DNA of 64,000 bases, taken from assembly GCA_031772625.1 (NCBI GenBank), contig CM062815.1:608609918-608673917 (forward strand), in the 5' to 3' direction. The notes under the pieces are model-generated. The model did no database searches and had not been told where the DNA came from. It saw nothing but the letters and a program-made list of their open reading frames with translations. This stretch comes from Pinus tabuliformis (taxonomy: Eukaryota; Streptophyta; Pinopsida; Pinales; Pinaceae). A program made the translations under genes and the position numbers. Within the stretch, counting starts at the first letter, position 1; each line of letters begins with the position of its first letter. Shown here piece by piece: positions 25,401 through 35,148 of the stretch.

Positions 25401-25654
25401 CTTCCTCGAGTGCCAATGAAGAACCCATATTGATGATGTCCCATGTAAGGATTGCGACTCGATCGCAAGATTATGGTAGTAAAAGTCCTGTTGATGGCAA
25501 AGAAGCAGAATCTTCTCATTCTAATCCATCAACCTCAGCTCCCGGTTCCGATCCACTACAGATCGAGAAGCCTAATCCAGACTTAGTAATCAAATCGCTC
25601 GCTAAGGGTATACTTCGAAAGTCTGCTTTCAATCCACATGCGAGAGTGGCCTAG
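22458..25654 (+). pseudogene. Element A gag
   Basis: The frame opens at 22458 without an ATG. It has an N-terminal Arg-rich duplication (SRRLRGQ twice, at about 22494 and 22554), an acidic region, then a long Pro/Gln/Gly-rich region (23000-24350). A 1-bp insertion lies at about 23586 and a TAG at 24115. From 24400 comes the capsid-like core (SDIPKFEGKSGEDPSNHV, WYIELPRGTFYNFSQL), a Lys-rich tract and a zinc knuckle CLICDEEHFTRDC. It ends at an in-frame TAG (25652-25654), with pol open in the same frame directly after. Gag would form the particle and bind RNA. Confidence 0.85.
23346..23560 (+). repeat. Coding tandem repeats in element A gag
   Basis: Three 30-bp units (23454-23483, 23484-23513, 23514-23543) encode PQGQPQYQ-type repeats. 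They are preceded by about three looser units encoding GGQPQ (23346-23430). The segment is low-complexity, Gln/Pro-rich and probably disordered. Confidence 0.9.
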
Positions 25655-26800
25655 AATTATAACATTGTTGAGGACTTAGCTGTTTCACCCTCAGCAATGT
25701 CGGCTTTGGAAGTGCTGCAATCATGCCCAGCACAGCGTAAATTACTTTTGTCGGCTATCGGAGCTGTTGATGTTCAGGACCCGAACCTAATAATATTTGA
25801 TATAGAAAATAGTACACCACGTTTGCCTCATCAAATGGCTTTCCAAATCCCAGTGATAGTAAAAAACAGGCCTATTCATCGGACTATAATTGATGAGGGA
25901 GCTTCAACGTGTATTATGTCGATACAGTGTTGGAGATCGCTTGGTTCTCCTTCACTAAATCAATCCCCGACAATTCTTAAGGCCTTTGATGGCCGTGGGT
26001 TTCATCCTTTTTGCATTCTACAGAATTTGCCTATAGGGGTTGAAGGAAAAACTGTTAGTCTAGATGTGGAGGTGGTTGATGCCCCTCTAGACTACAACCT
26101 TCTCTTGGGTCGAAGTTGGTCTTACGCTATGACAGTGGTTGTTTCATCGGTCTTCCGAGTAATAAAGTTCCCACATAATGGAAAGATCATAACAATAGAC
26201 CAGCTGGCTTACTTTTCATCCGACCCAGCCTCTTCAGAGAGTATTCAGCATGTCGGTAAAACGACTATCCCATATAAGGATGTTGGAGTAGGATTAGTTA
26301 AAGATGCCGGTTTACTGGGAACTTTTCCTTTTCCTCCAATCAACACATCATCTTCATTTGCAACCATTCATATGATTACATCAGACACTATTTTTTATGA
26401 CGATCCTTGGATCGTTCCTTCTGAATCTGAAATAGACTCATTTGGTAATTTTATGCCTTTGAGTCCATATGAAATTGCCTATGAAGCCATGCAGTCTTTT
26501 ACCGACCCGTGTTCAACCAAAAAAGACTTAATGAATGTGGTCTGTGAGGAATCACTTTTCACATCAACCTCGGATTTAACTACGTTTTCTGAACTTGTTC
26601 ACTCTAATGAGCAAATTCGTGAAATCCTATGTGTAGATGATTTACCATGGGAAGATCTCCATCACAGATCTTCGTTTTTACCTGAGGATGATCGTTTTGA
26701 AAATGATTTCTCATCAATCTTTACGGCCGAATATGTCAAGGAACCTCAGAATCTAATGAAACATCCCGATTTAGAGTTAAATTTGGGAAACATTTCTCGA
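25655..26800 (+). pseudogene. Element A protease and linker
   Basis: Just after the gag TAG the frame reads NYNIVEDL, then MSALEVLQSCPAQRKLLLSA. The retropepsin domain follows (about 25840-26240) with IIDEGASTCIMS, where DEG replaces the usual D-S/T-G, and later YNLLLGRSWSYAM, a typical second half. A weakly conserved acidic linker of about 180 residues follows (26250-26800). The frame is open here to 27151; the protease itself shows no break. Confidence 0.85.
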
Positions 26801-28330
26801 ACTATTCCCATTGACATTTCGGTTAAGCCTGGAATTGTTGAGAACATTCATATAGGTGCCTCGTGTACAGATGACGAAATTCAAATATATAAGGCCCTAT
26901 TTCAAGAATTCCGCGACGTGTTTGCCTGTTCCTATGAGGAAATGCCAGGAATTGATCCCACGATTGTTGTTCATGAGATCAAAACTTACTCGGATGCTAA
27001 ACCCGTCCGGCAATGTTTGCGTCAGATTCATCCACGAAAATCTGCTGCAATTAAAGCAGAAGTTGAAAAACTGTTGAAAGCAGGTTTCATTTATCCAATC
27101 CCGTTAACGGATTGGGTATCAAAAAACAGGGAACAAAAGAATATGCATTGATTATAGGGACATTAATCGAGCTTGTCCAAAGGACAACTACCCAACTCCC
27201 TATATCGATCAAATCATTGATGATTGTGCCGGCAGTGAAATATTTTCCTTTATGGACGGTTTTTCCGGATACAATCAAATCAATATTCTACCTGTCGATC
27301 AACTGAAAACGGCTTTCATTTGTCCATGGGGGACATTTTCTTATTGTAAATTACCTTTTGGGCTCAAGAATGCCGGAGCAACTTTTCAAAGGGCGATGTC
27401 TTATGTGTTTCATGACATCAAACACATTGTGCAACCGTATCTCGATGATTTGCCCGCTCATTCATTACATCGAGCTGATCACCTCGTCCACTTACGTGCA
27501 ATCTTCATGAGGTGTAGGCATTATCATATTCGGTTGAACCCACACAAATGTGTATTCTGTATAGAAACGGGTCGATTACTGGGGTTTGTAGTTTCGAAAG
27601 CCGGCATTCGCGTTGATCCCTCGAAGGTCGAAGCTATTATCAATTTGCCTCCTCCTTCGAGTCTTCGCCAACTCCAAAGTTTGTAGGGGAAAGCAAACTT
27701 TTTACGATGATTCATTCCTAACTACGCTGAGGTTACAAAGGGTTTTACACGATTGTTGAAACATAACGCTCAATTCTCTTGGGATGAGATAGCTCAGAAA
27801 TCTTTTGATGCACTCAAGCACGCGTTGACCCATTCACCGTTGTTGCATCCTCCCAACTACAACCAGGATTACTTTTTGTATCTCGCCGCCTCCCATTCCA
27901 CTATTGGAATGGTCTTAGTTCAGGAAGATGAATTCGGAACGGAACATGTGATATATTACCTTAGTCGAAGTTTAAATCCTACTGAGCTAAAATACTCACA
28001 TGTGGAGAAATTGGCACTGGCAGCTGTTCAAGCTATCCAACGTTTTCGTCACTACATTTTACTACGTAAAACTACAGTCATTTCGGATTGCAACCCTATG
28101 ATCTACATTTTGACCAAACAATTGCTAGGGGGCAAGTACTCTAAATGGATTGTTATCCTGCAGGAGTTCGACTTGGAGTTTGAGAAATCTAAGTCTAAGA
28201 AATCTTTAGTTTTTGCAGAGTTAATGTGTGACTTCCCGCGTGCTGACACGGAAACTATGGCAGAGGAGCCCATTGCAGACGAATCTTTGTTTCTAATCAG
28301 CACTTTAGATCCGTGGTATGGGGATATCAT
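26800..28330 (+). pseudogene. Element A reverse transcriptase and RNase H
   Basis: RT begins with KPVRQCLRQIHPRKSAAIKA. At about 27120 a short deletion after TDWVS and a 1-bp loss in an A-run shift the frame. RT then continues with FSYCKLPFGLKNAGATF and the catalytic YLDD at 27438-27449. A TAG at 27684 and a TGA at about 27709 follow, both C-to-T type. RNase H runs 27753-28150 (YLYLAASHSTIGMVL, HVEKLALAAVQ, VISDCNPM), then the tether to integrase. The domain order is normal. Confidence 0.9.
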
Positions 28331-29558
28331 CGTCTATCTCCAGACCCAATCCTTTCGGCCCGAAGTTTCAAAGTCGGAACGTCAGAAAATTCGATTCCAG
28401 TCCCAACAATACAAAATTATTGGAGATACTCTTTATCGCCGTGGGGTGGACTCTATTTTTCGATGTTGCTTAACTCACGAAGAGGCTGAAAGGGTTCTAA
28501 ATGACTGTCACTCTGGAGTGTGTGGCGGTCATATGTCTAGGTATGCCACAGCCCAAAAGATATTGCACGCTGGCTACTTCTGGCCGTCCTTGTTTAAAGA
28601 TTGTATTACTGCGGTCCGAAAATGCCACAACTGTCAGGTGTTTGATCAAAAGATGCGAGCTCCACCTGCTCCTCTCCACCCTATAATTGCCGTTGGTCCT
28701 TTTTCCAAATGGGGTATCGATTTTATTACATGTAACCCTCACTCGGCCGGGGGGCATGCGTATATCATCCTTGCGGTAGATTATTTTACTAAGTGGGCCG
28801 AGGCGATGCCTACATTCGAGGCAGACGGCAAGATAGCTGCAATTTTCATGTTCAATCATATAATTGCTAGGTTTGGTGTCCCACAAGCGATAATCACTGA
28901 CCATGGGCGCCATTTTCGAAACGTTATGATGACAGAACTTACAGGCTAGCTTGGTTTGCGTCGCGATAGTTCAACTCCTTATTATCCACAAGCGAATGGT
29001 TTGGTTGAGTCCATCAACAAAGTTTTAGTTATCATGATCCGACGAATCATTGGTATTCATCGGTTGAATTGGCACAACATGTTATTTTCAGCGCTTTGGG
29101 TGTACCGAACCTCAGTGAAAACATCAACAGGGTTCACTCCTTTCCAACTAGTTTATGGTTTGGAAGCTGTGCTACCCATTGAATGCGAAATCTCGTCACT
29201 GCAAATGGCCATCGAGTTACTTCCAGCTACTTCCGAAGAGGAAAAGCGTTTATTATACTTGGCTCAATTAGATGAGAATCAACGTGATGTTGCATTGGCG
29301 ATCGAGACTCACACAAAACGTATGAAAGCTCAGTATGATCGAAATGTGACCCCTCGAAATTTTTCGGAAGGAGACCTAGTGTTATTGTATGATCAAGCTA
29401 ATGATAAATTAGGTGCTGGAAAATTCGTTCCTATGTGGCATGGGCCCTATATTGTCAAGCGAAAGCTAGCAAAAGGGGCCTATGAGTTGGTAGACTTTGA
29501 CGGGGACTCTTTAGGTAAACCCAGAAATGGTCTTTACTTGAAGAGGTATTATGCTTAA
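28331..29558 (+). pseudogene. Element A integrase
   Basis: The zinc domain shows CHSGVCGGH and CHNCQVF (28504-28650). The catalytic core carries D in KWGIDFITC (about 28712), D in IITDHGRHF (about 28895) and E in GLVESINKV (about 29003). A TAG at 28947 (CAG to TAG) splits the core. The C-terminal domain has FSEGDLVLLYD and WHGPYIVKRKLAKGAYELVD and ends at TAA 29558. No chromodomain follows, consistent with Tat-type elements. Confidence 0.92.
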
Positions 29559-29609
29559 AAGAATGGGTATGGAGATTTTTAGTTAGGTTAGTTTTTCTTT
29601 CTAGCTGGT

Positions 29610-30119
29610 GTGTTTGTTAGTTTAGACAGTGTGCTTAGCTTAGAGAGTGTGTTTTCATCATTATTCTGGCTTATCTTGGTTTTACTCTTGATATTGCAGA
29701 TATCGATGCCTCTCCAAACATACATTAGATTTGCTGATGGTGCTTGTCGTAGTACACGAAACATTTCTTCCGCAGCTTGGGTTATCTATTCGCCCTCTGA
29801 CGAGTTAGTTTCTATGCATGGGGTAAGCCTCGGTCAAACAACAAACAACATTGCCGAATACAGTGCAGTGATTGAGTTATTGTCTGAATCTATTTCATTT
29901 GGGATTCGGAGTTTGATAGTGAGGTTAGATTCTGAACTCGTTGTATTACAGCTTAATAGAGTGTATGCCATTAGAAATCCAGTGTTATTAAGGTTATTTT
30001 TGAGAGTGCGTCTCTTGGAACGTGAGTTTGATTACATTGAATATCAGCATATTCCAAGGTCTTTAAATACATTAGCAGATGCAATTTCTTCTCGAATGTT
30101 AAATAGACATTTGCAATAA
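29610..30119 (+). CDS. Additional RNase H, downstream of integrase
   Basis: An open frame with its first good ATG at 29706 encodes a second RNase H distinct from the one fused to RT. It shows FADGACRST (first Asp), TTNNIAEYSAV (Glu), IVRLDSEL (second Asp) and a final LADAISS segment. The NNIAEY and final Asp pattern fit the archaeal-type RNase H that Tat elements acquired. It starts about 150 bp after the integrase stop, and a possible splice acceptor (pyrimidine-rich tract ending in CAG at 29697-29699) precedes its ATG. The role would be removal of element RNA during reverse transcription. The frame is intact. Confidence 0.82.
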   Translation: MFVSLDSVLSLESVFSSLFWLILVLLLILQISMPLQTYIRFADGACRSTRNISSAAWVIYSPSDELVSMHGVSLGQTTNNIAEYSAVIELLSESISFGIRSLIVRLDSELVVLQLNRVYAIRNPVLLRLFLRVRLLEREFDYIEYQHIPRSLNTLADAISSRMLNRHLQ

Positions 30120-30178
30120 TCATACATGTAAATTTAGAACCATTTCATAACATGATTTACAAGATAAGCCGGTAATAA

Positions 30179-30180
<2 letters not shown>

Positions 30181-30220
<40 letters not shown>
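30181..30220. repeat. (AT)20 microsatellite
   Basis: Forty bases of pure AT repeat lie between the RNase H stop and the end of the antisense gene. Confidence 0.97.
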
Positions 30221-30224
<4 letters not shown>

Positions 30225-30250
30225 GTGTGTCAAAAAAAATACATCGTCTT

Positions 30251-30281
30251 CGATCATAGGTTGAAAAACACCTTATGATCG
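30251..30281. other. Inverted repeat between convergent genes
   Basis: CGATCATAGG and CCTTATGATCG can pair over ten bases with a one-base bulge around a 10-base loop. It lies between two genes that point at each other (second RNase H on plus, antisense gene on minus). Confidence 0.6.
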
Positions 30282-30341
30282 GCAAAAATGATAAGTACAA
30301 AAAACCAAAATGTCACATGTGTCTACAAAACGACCATCCAA

Positions 30342-31591
30342 TCACTGGTGATGATCTCTATATGACACCACTGTACGGGCCACCCTACACAAGAACCTCC
30401 TAAAAGGTCCTGGGACCCCGACTACATAGAACTGAAGTCTGATTGGAATATCATCTATGGTAGTCTCCGGTATATCTGCTGTAAGACGCTCCAGGTGACT
30501 TTCCAACTCAGCCAAAGTCTCTGTGGCCTCGTCCTGTGGGGCTGGTGCAGCTGCAACTGGTAGTCTCCTCTCGTAAGGCCGGAGATTGGCTGGACGTCGT
30601 GGGCCTACATCTGCATTTTGAAAATTATTACTATCAGTTTTGAGACGATATAAAACAAACAAAAATAATAGATAGTTTTAAAAACTTGTGAAAAATGAAG
30701 TTACCTGTATCATCCCATTGTTCTCCCGGTGGAAGAACCATGTCCGGATCTCCACGAAAATCAACTCCGGCATAAGGAAAATCCTGTATAGCAAAGAGTT
30801 GGTTTTCTAACCAGCGAAAGTACTCCGGAGTAAATCGGACGACCTCCGTCCCCTCATCAGGATGATGGGCCATAACCGCAACCCATCGCATCAATTTGGG
30901 CTCTCGAGGAAGCCCAACCTCAACAGTGAGATGCTGTGGGATCAGCATCGAAACCCTCTCTAAGCCAAAACTCACAACTAAAGCCCCATAACCAAAGGTA
31001 TTTAGCTGTCCATTTTTGGTTCTAGTCAGTTGGCCTTTTACATTGGCCAACACAGCATCACACCAGTTGAAAATGGTACCTCGATAGCAATCAACTGCCA
31101 TCCGCATCTGGGATCCAGTGGCATTGTGTAAAGCGGCAGCCCCGCAAAGTCTGGTAACTATAAAGGCAATCACCATAAGCTCAGGACGAGATATAGTTTT
31201 GATTTCTATCCCATTCTCCTGAGACTGAGTACTCTAGTCGGAGACTAGCGACAGACTGGCCACCTGGCCTAGTCCCGAACAGAGTCAAGTGTTCGCCTCT
31301 CTTAGGCAAACCAGTGATAAAGTAGATATTTGTCGGCTCCATCTCAAGCTGGTGCCCTCCAATATAAAAACACTGGTTCTGAACGTTCCATCATTCTACC
31401 AGCCACTCTAGAAAGCTCACTTGGGCCCTCATGCCAGGTATGGCCCAATATTTATAAAGGCCGCATGCCTTCAAAGCATCAATTGACGGTTGATGATTAA
31501 TGGCGATCAAATCAACATCTTCGTGCTCTCTCTCGCGCCAATCGAGCATGTTGAACAATCTACATACAATAAAACATCCATTAGATTCCAT
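30342..31591 (-). pseudogene. Antisense extra gene of element A, with intron
   Basis: The minus strand encodes a protein unrelated to gag-pol. From 31591: a region with ACGLYKYWAIPGMRAQVSFL, a TGA, then EMEPTNIYFITGLPKRGE, a frameshift, and from about 31200 a long open part with FNWCDAVL (31071-31048), TFGYGALVV and PHLTVEV-like segments, ending WDDT at 30705. A 94-bp GT-AG intron (30704-30611) joins it in frame to a Pro/Arg/Glu-rich tail with AELESHLERL, ending at 30342. The pattern resembles plant retroelement-associated proteins of unknown function (putative plant transposon or mobile-domain type). It is broken by one stop and at least one frameshift. Confidence 0.75.
30611..30704 (-). other. 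Intron in the antisense gene
   Basis: On the minus strand the exon ends GATGATACAG, the intron begins GTAACT and ends AAAATGCAG, and the next exon starts ATGTAGGCC. Joining keeps the reading frame, and the segment is AT-rich and 94 bp long, like plant introns. Read unspliced, the frame stops inside it. Confidence 0.75.
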
Positions 31592-31642
31592 AAAATCAAA
31601 AAAAATTGGTCCATTTTGGAGAATTTAGGTTTTAAAAACTCG

Positions 31643-31800
31643 TTGCGCGGGGTACACACCCCACCTTTAGGAACAGAGCGTAGGTACGCAGGGTCCCTGA
31701 AGGCAGGGTGCGGACCCCTGACATTTTTCCAACTGAGAAAATGTCGGGGTCCGCGGGTCCCTAGTGTGGCGTCTGTGTACCCCGAGAGGCGGTTTTTGAA
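31643..31800 (-). promoter_or_regulatory. Inverted LTR-like GC-rich block upstream of the antisense gene
   Basis: On the minus strand this reads CTGCGTACC, TACGCTCTGT, then TAAAGGTGGGGTGTGTACCCC. It matches the order of motifs in the LTR block at 19613-19665. It lies just upstream of the first recognisable antisense coding sequence. A promoter role is inferred. Confidence 0.5.
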
Positions 31801-33782
31801 ACCATAAAACCTCCCAAAAATGAAATCTGGGGCCTAAAAAATAATTCTAAACGGATGAAATTGAAGAGGAGGATGTTGTAGATTACCTGGAAGAGACGGC
31901 GTTTGATTTCGATGGTCGGATTCTCCGCAATGTCCACGGGAAGTTTCTTGCCAAAAGCCCTTTTTCTCTCCTCAAATAATAAAATTGTAAAAATGAATTG
32001 GTAAAAGCCCTTTTTATTGGTTTTTTGGGTAAATAAATGGTAAATTTGTTTATTTTTCACCATGAAAAGGTATTTTTCTAAGTATTTTTATCTATCTTCA
32101 ATAGGTATGAGTAATGTGTTGGTTTTTGTGCACGATAAAGGATTTTCAGGGAAAATTGTCATTTTTTACAAACAAAAACATCAGAGTCATATTTAAACTC
32201 ATTTCTGACTCCTAAAATGTGAAAAGATTGCCGAGTTTTCTTTTTAGCTCGTTAAAACGGAATTAAAAAGACGGTCCTCTTACAGCCCTTTTCTGACCGT
32301 AAAAACATGAAAAGATTGCCGAATTTTTGTCGTTTCAAATTCGATATTGTAAATAAAACGACGTGTCCTTGATCGCTTTCTACTTTTCAGATCAGAGACA
32401 CTAATCATGAAAGTACTCCTTGGTTGTAAAGATCAAGTGGTTCTCTCAAGTATTATTTTATACTTTTTCGGGCTTGGGAGACACAAATTTACGAAAAAGG
32501 TCAACCCTGGAGTCTTCTTAAGTTTTTCAGACTCTCTAAAATTGAAAAACGCCGAGTTTCTCCTATACTGGACTCGTTAAAATTTCACAGTAAAGGACCT
32601 GTTCGATTACAAACAGGAACAGACCACTCCTTCTTAGGGTTCGAATCTAAACTAAGTTGGACTCATCTGAAGGATGAGCTTATAATCAAGCAAATGTTAT
32701 CCTTCTCAAGCTTGTAAAAAATAAAGAGGCACTTGCCAGAAATGGTGGGGGAAAAGAGAGGAAAATGAGCCTATTTGTTATACTTTGTCTCGGAAAAACC
32801 TTATCACCACTCTTGAACACGACACTTTTCATTCACTTGGGTTGGGAAATCCTTTGCCTAACAGTTGATAAAACCATATTGAAAGTCTTCAGCCGGTTTC
32901 CGGGTATTAACTTTGGGACAATTGTCACCAAACCATCTGTAGTGTCGTTATGTGTTCAAGAGGAGTCTTGCAAATAAACCATTCATCTGCAAAATATCTG
33001 TCATCCATCTTGAGCATCCCTGAGTCAATCCTTACAGCTACATTTCTTCAACTTGATCTATGATTTCGTGTTGTTGGCTTGCCTGCAACGGATCACTTTC
33101 TATCGACTTCAGTTCATTATCTAGAAAGATGATCTAGAAATCATCAGTACCTTGGGATCTTCATGCCTCAATGGCAGGTTTCTCGCCTTTGACGACAGGT
33201 TACATCAATGACATTCGATCAAGGGATTCTGTGACATGTTCAACATCAACACATTCATTCACATCTCATGGATTGTACTGGGTACTTTGAGAGCCATTGA
33301 CATCACTGGTGGTCTCTCTCACACTTGTTAACAATTTAAATCATTGACTGGTAATCAAGTGGTTTCTACCATGTTCGACATCAACTCATTTATTCGCATG
33401 GATAGAATCGTACTATTTCGGGAAGCAGAAATGAAGACCCTGGATCTAGTTTCCACCATCCAGGCTGCGAGGAGTTTTGTATTCATTATACAGTAGAATA
33501 ATTATAAACAGATGGCTGCGCCCATACTGTGTCTACATATGTCTATGATTATGATGTATTGCGAAATCATTCCTATATCAGAGCAGTAGTTAGTTTGCTA
33601 GTTAAGTTTTTGATATGAGTATGGGAATGCCTACCTCAGCGATGATATGATCTCATATATGTATTTTGTGTTGAATATTTGCAGGTTCCGACTGGGCTCT
33701 CCACAAGATAATCCTCAAAATGATAAAGTGCTTCACCCTTCCTAGATGATATAAAACCCTGATCTACTATAGACCTCGCACT
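31801..33782 (+). other. Noncoding 3' region of element A
   Basis: About 2 kb without a coding domain. There are degenerate dispersed repeats: GAAAAGATTGCCGA at about 32220 and 32310, with a related AACGCCGAG at about 32550. A longer pair, near 33237-33295 and 33370-33420, shares the motifs ATGTTC, ACATCAAC, CATT(C/T)ATTC and GTACT. Tandem-like decay in this position is common in large Tat-type elements. Confidence 0.6.
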
Positions 33783-33795
33783 TTAGGGGGCAATC
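33783..33795 (+). other. Polypurine tract region of element A
   Basis: TTAGGGGGCAATC immediately precedes the 3' LTR start TGTTACAC at 33796. Confidence 0.7.
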
Positions 33796-34845
33796 TGTTA
33801 CACTAAAATTTGTCACCATGACTATTTGCAGTCAGTATGGCTCCATCAATAACCATATTGTCCTCCTTGGCAAGTCTTATACCTCTGCTCCTCATGTCAA
33901 ACTCCAAAAAAGAGAGAAAGCCTTTAAAAAATCAATATAACTCTGGTTCCGCACTTTCTCTTACTCTTACCTGCGGGCCCGCACCTCAAGTACATAATAC
34001 CTGCGTACTTGTACACTCTGTCTGTAAAGGGGCGGGTGCGTACCCCTGTAAAAGTCAAAAGGCGCAAGTTTTACTTCAAAAAACTTACTTGCGGTCGATT
34101 CTAGAGCATTCTAGAAGATGGTTTGACATGGATTGAGCGCCTCCAGATGGTTCATGCATCCCAATGAAAGAGGAACTTATCCCATGAAGAGGGGAGCTAT
34201 CCCTTTGAAAGAGGGGCTTATCCCATTGATGGTGGACCTGTTTAACTTCCTCCAAAGCATTATAAATACAGGCATTGGGCCAGAGGCAAAGAAAGGTTGA
34301 AAGCTGAACATTCCTAAGGGTAGATGCTTTTGAAATTAGGACTCCCTTATAGAGCTTGAGAGGAGAGATCACATTCCTTTCTTAGCTTCATTTGGAAGTG
34401 GGTGAGCTGATCAAAGTAGAGGAGAACTCTTGCTGGACCCTGGGAGGGACCTGCACAACACCAAGGCATTGGTCGTAAGGTTTCTTTTGTTTCCAATTAA
34501 TACAATTAAGTTCATTTTTCTCAACAAGTTGTTATATATAATTTGTTTCATAAACGCCTTGGTCTTTATGATGAATATGTTTTATTATATGAGTTATTCA
34601 GGTGTTATGTAATCATTTGCTTGTTTGTGTATGTAGGCTTCAAGGAGAGGAGATCATCTGGATCGAAGAGGCTTGGCCGCTACAAACAACGTTGGACTAA
34701 AGGTAAGCCTTAAACACCTGGTTGCTTTTATTTTAAATGCATATTTAGGGAAAGATAGTGCTTGATTGTTTTGTTTGTCACTAGAAAATTCTTAGTTTCT
34801 AGGGAGGTTGGTTTTGTCCACAAAATTGACTCTTTCTGCATGACA
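33796..34845 (+). repeat. 3' LTR of element A
   Basis: This LTR has the same length, 1050 bp, as the 5' LTR, with about 32 substitutions by eye and no obvious indel. The TATA box is at 34261-34268. It ends CATGACA and is followed by the target duplication CGAGC. Confidence 0.95.
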
Positions 34846-34850
34846 CGAGC
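34846..34850. repeat. Target site duplication of element A, right
   Basis: CGAGC matches 19403-19407 exactly. Confidence 0.93.
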
Positions 34851-35148
34851 TATGTATCCTTCATTGTTTTCTAGTGAAGGAAAATGAGTCTTAGTATTTA
34901 TACATATTATTTATGGTTTCTATTGTAAACACTACAATGAGCTATGTTATAAAGCTCCAATAAGCAGTATGGTTGTCATGTTGTCATGTTTTACATGATG
35001 GTTTTTTTTTAGCAGGATGTTATTATAATCACTACAACGAGTTGGGTTATAAAGCAGCATAGGTAGCATGTTTTTGTTGTTAAGTCGTTTTTCTAGGTCT
35101 AGCTATGGTCTAACACTGAGGATGGTGTTCCCTTAAGGGGGAGGGGTC
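34846..35148 (+). pseudogene. Chromovirus D: last codons, 3' untranslated region and PPT
   Basis: The integrase frame broken at 19407 continues here for about a dozen codons (MYPSLFSSEGK) to TGA near 34889. The untranslated part holds a direct repeat (CACTACAATGAG... at about 34930 and CACTACAACGAG... at about 35027, each followed by TTATAAAGC). AAGGGGGAGGGG at 35135-35146 is a strong polypurine tract two bases before the LTR. Confidence 0.85.

Larger units (their letters stand above)
19408..34845 (+). mobile_element. Element A: full-length 15.4-kb Tat-like Ty3/gypsy retrotransposon
   Basis: Two LTRs of 1050 bp (19408-20457, 33796-34845), a PBS, a PPT and an exact 5-bp target duplication define a complete insertion. 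The order is LTR, PBS, 2-kb leader, gag, protease, RT/RNase H, integrase, second RNase H, antisense gene, noncoding 3' region, PPT, LTR. The second RNase H, the TGGCGACTCC-type PBS, the DEGAS protease and the extra gene point to the Tat lineage. By eye I count about 32 differences between the LTRs, so it is moderately old. Frameshifts and stops make it non-autonomous. Confidence 0.92.

Noticed and set aside
28497..28913. Minus-strand frame of 138 codons
   Set aside because: It is the complement of the element A integrase core.
32765..32977. Open frame of 70 codons in the 3' region of element A
   Set aside because: There is no domain, no repeat elsewhere and no coding-like composition.
33837..34136. 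Open frame of 99 codons present in both element A LTRs (also 19449-19748)
   Set aside because: It lies upstream of the TATA box, is short, has no domain and its composition fits noncoding LTR sequence; conservation only reflects LTR identity.
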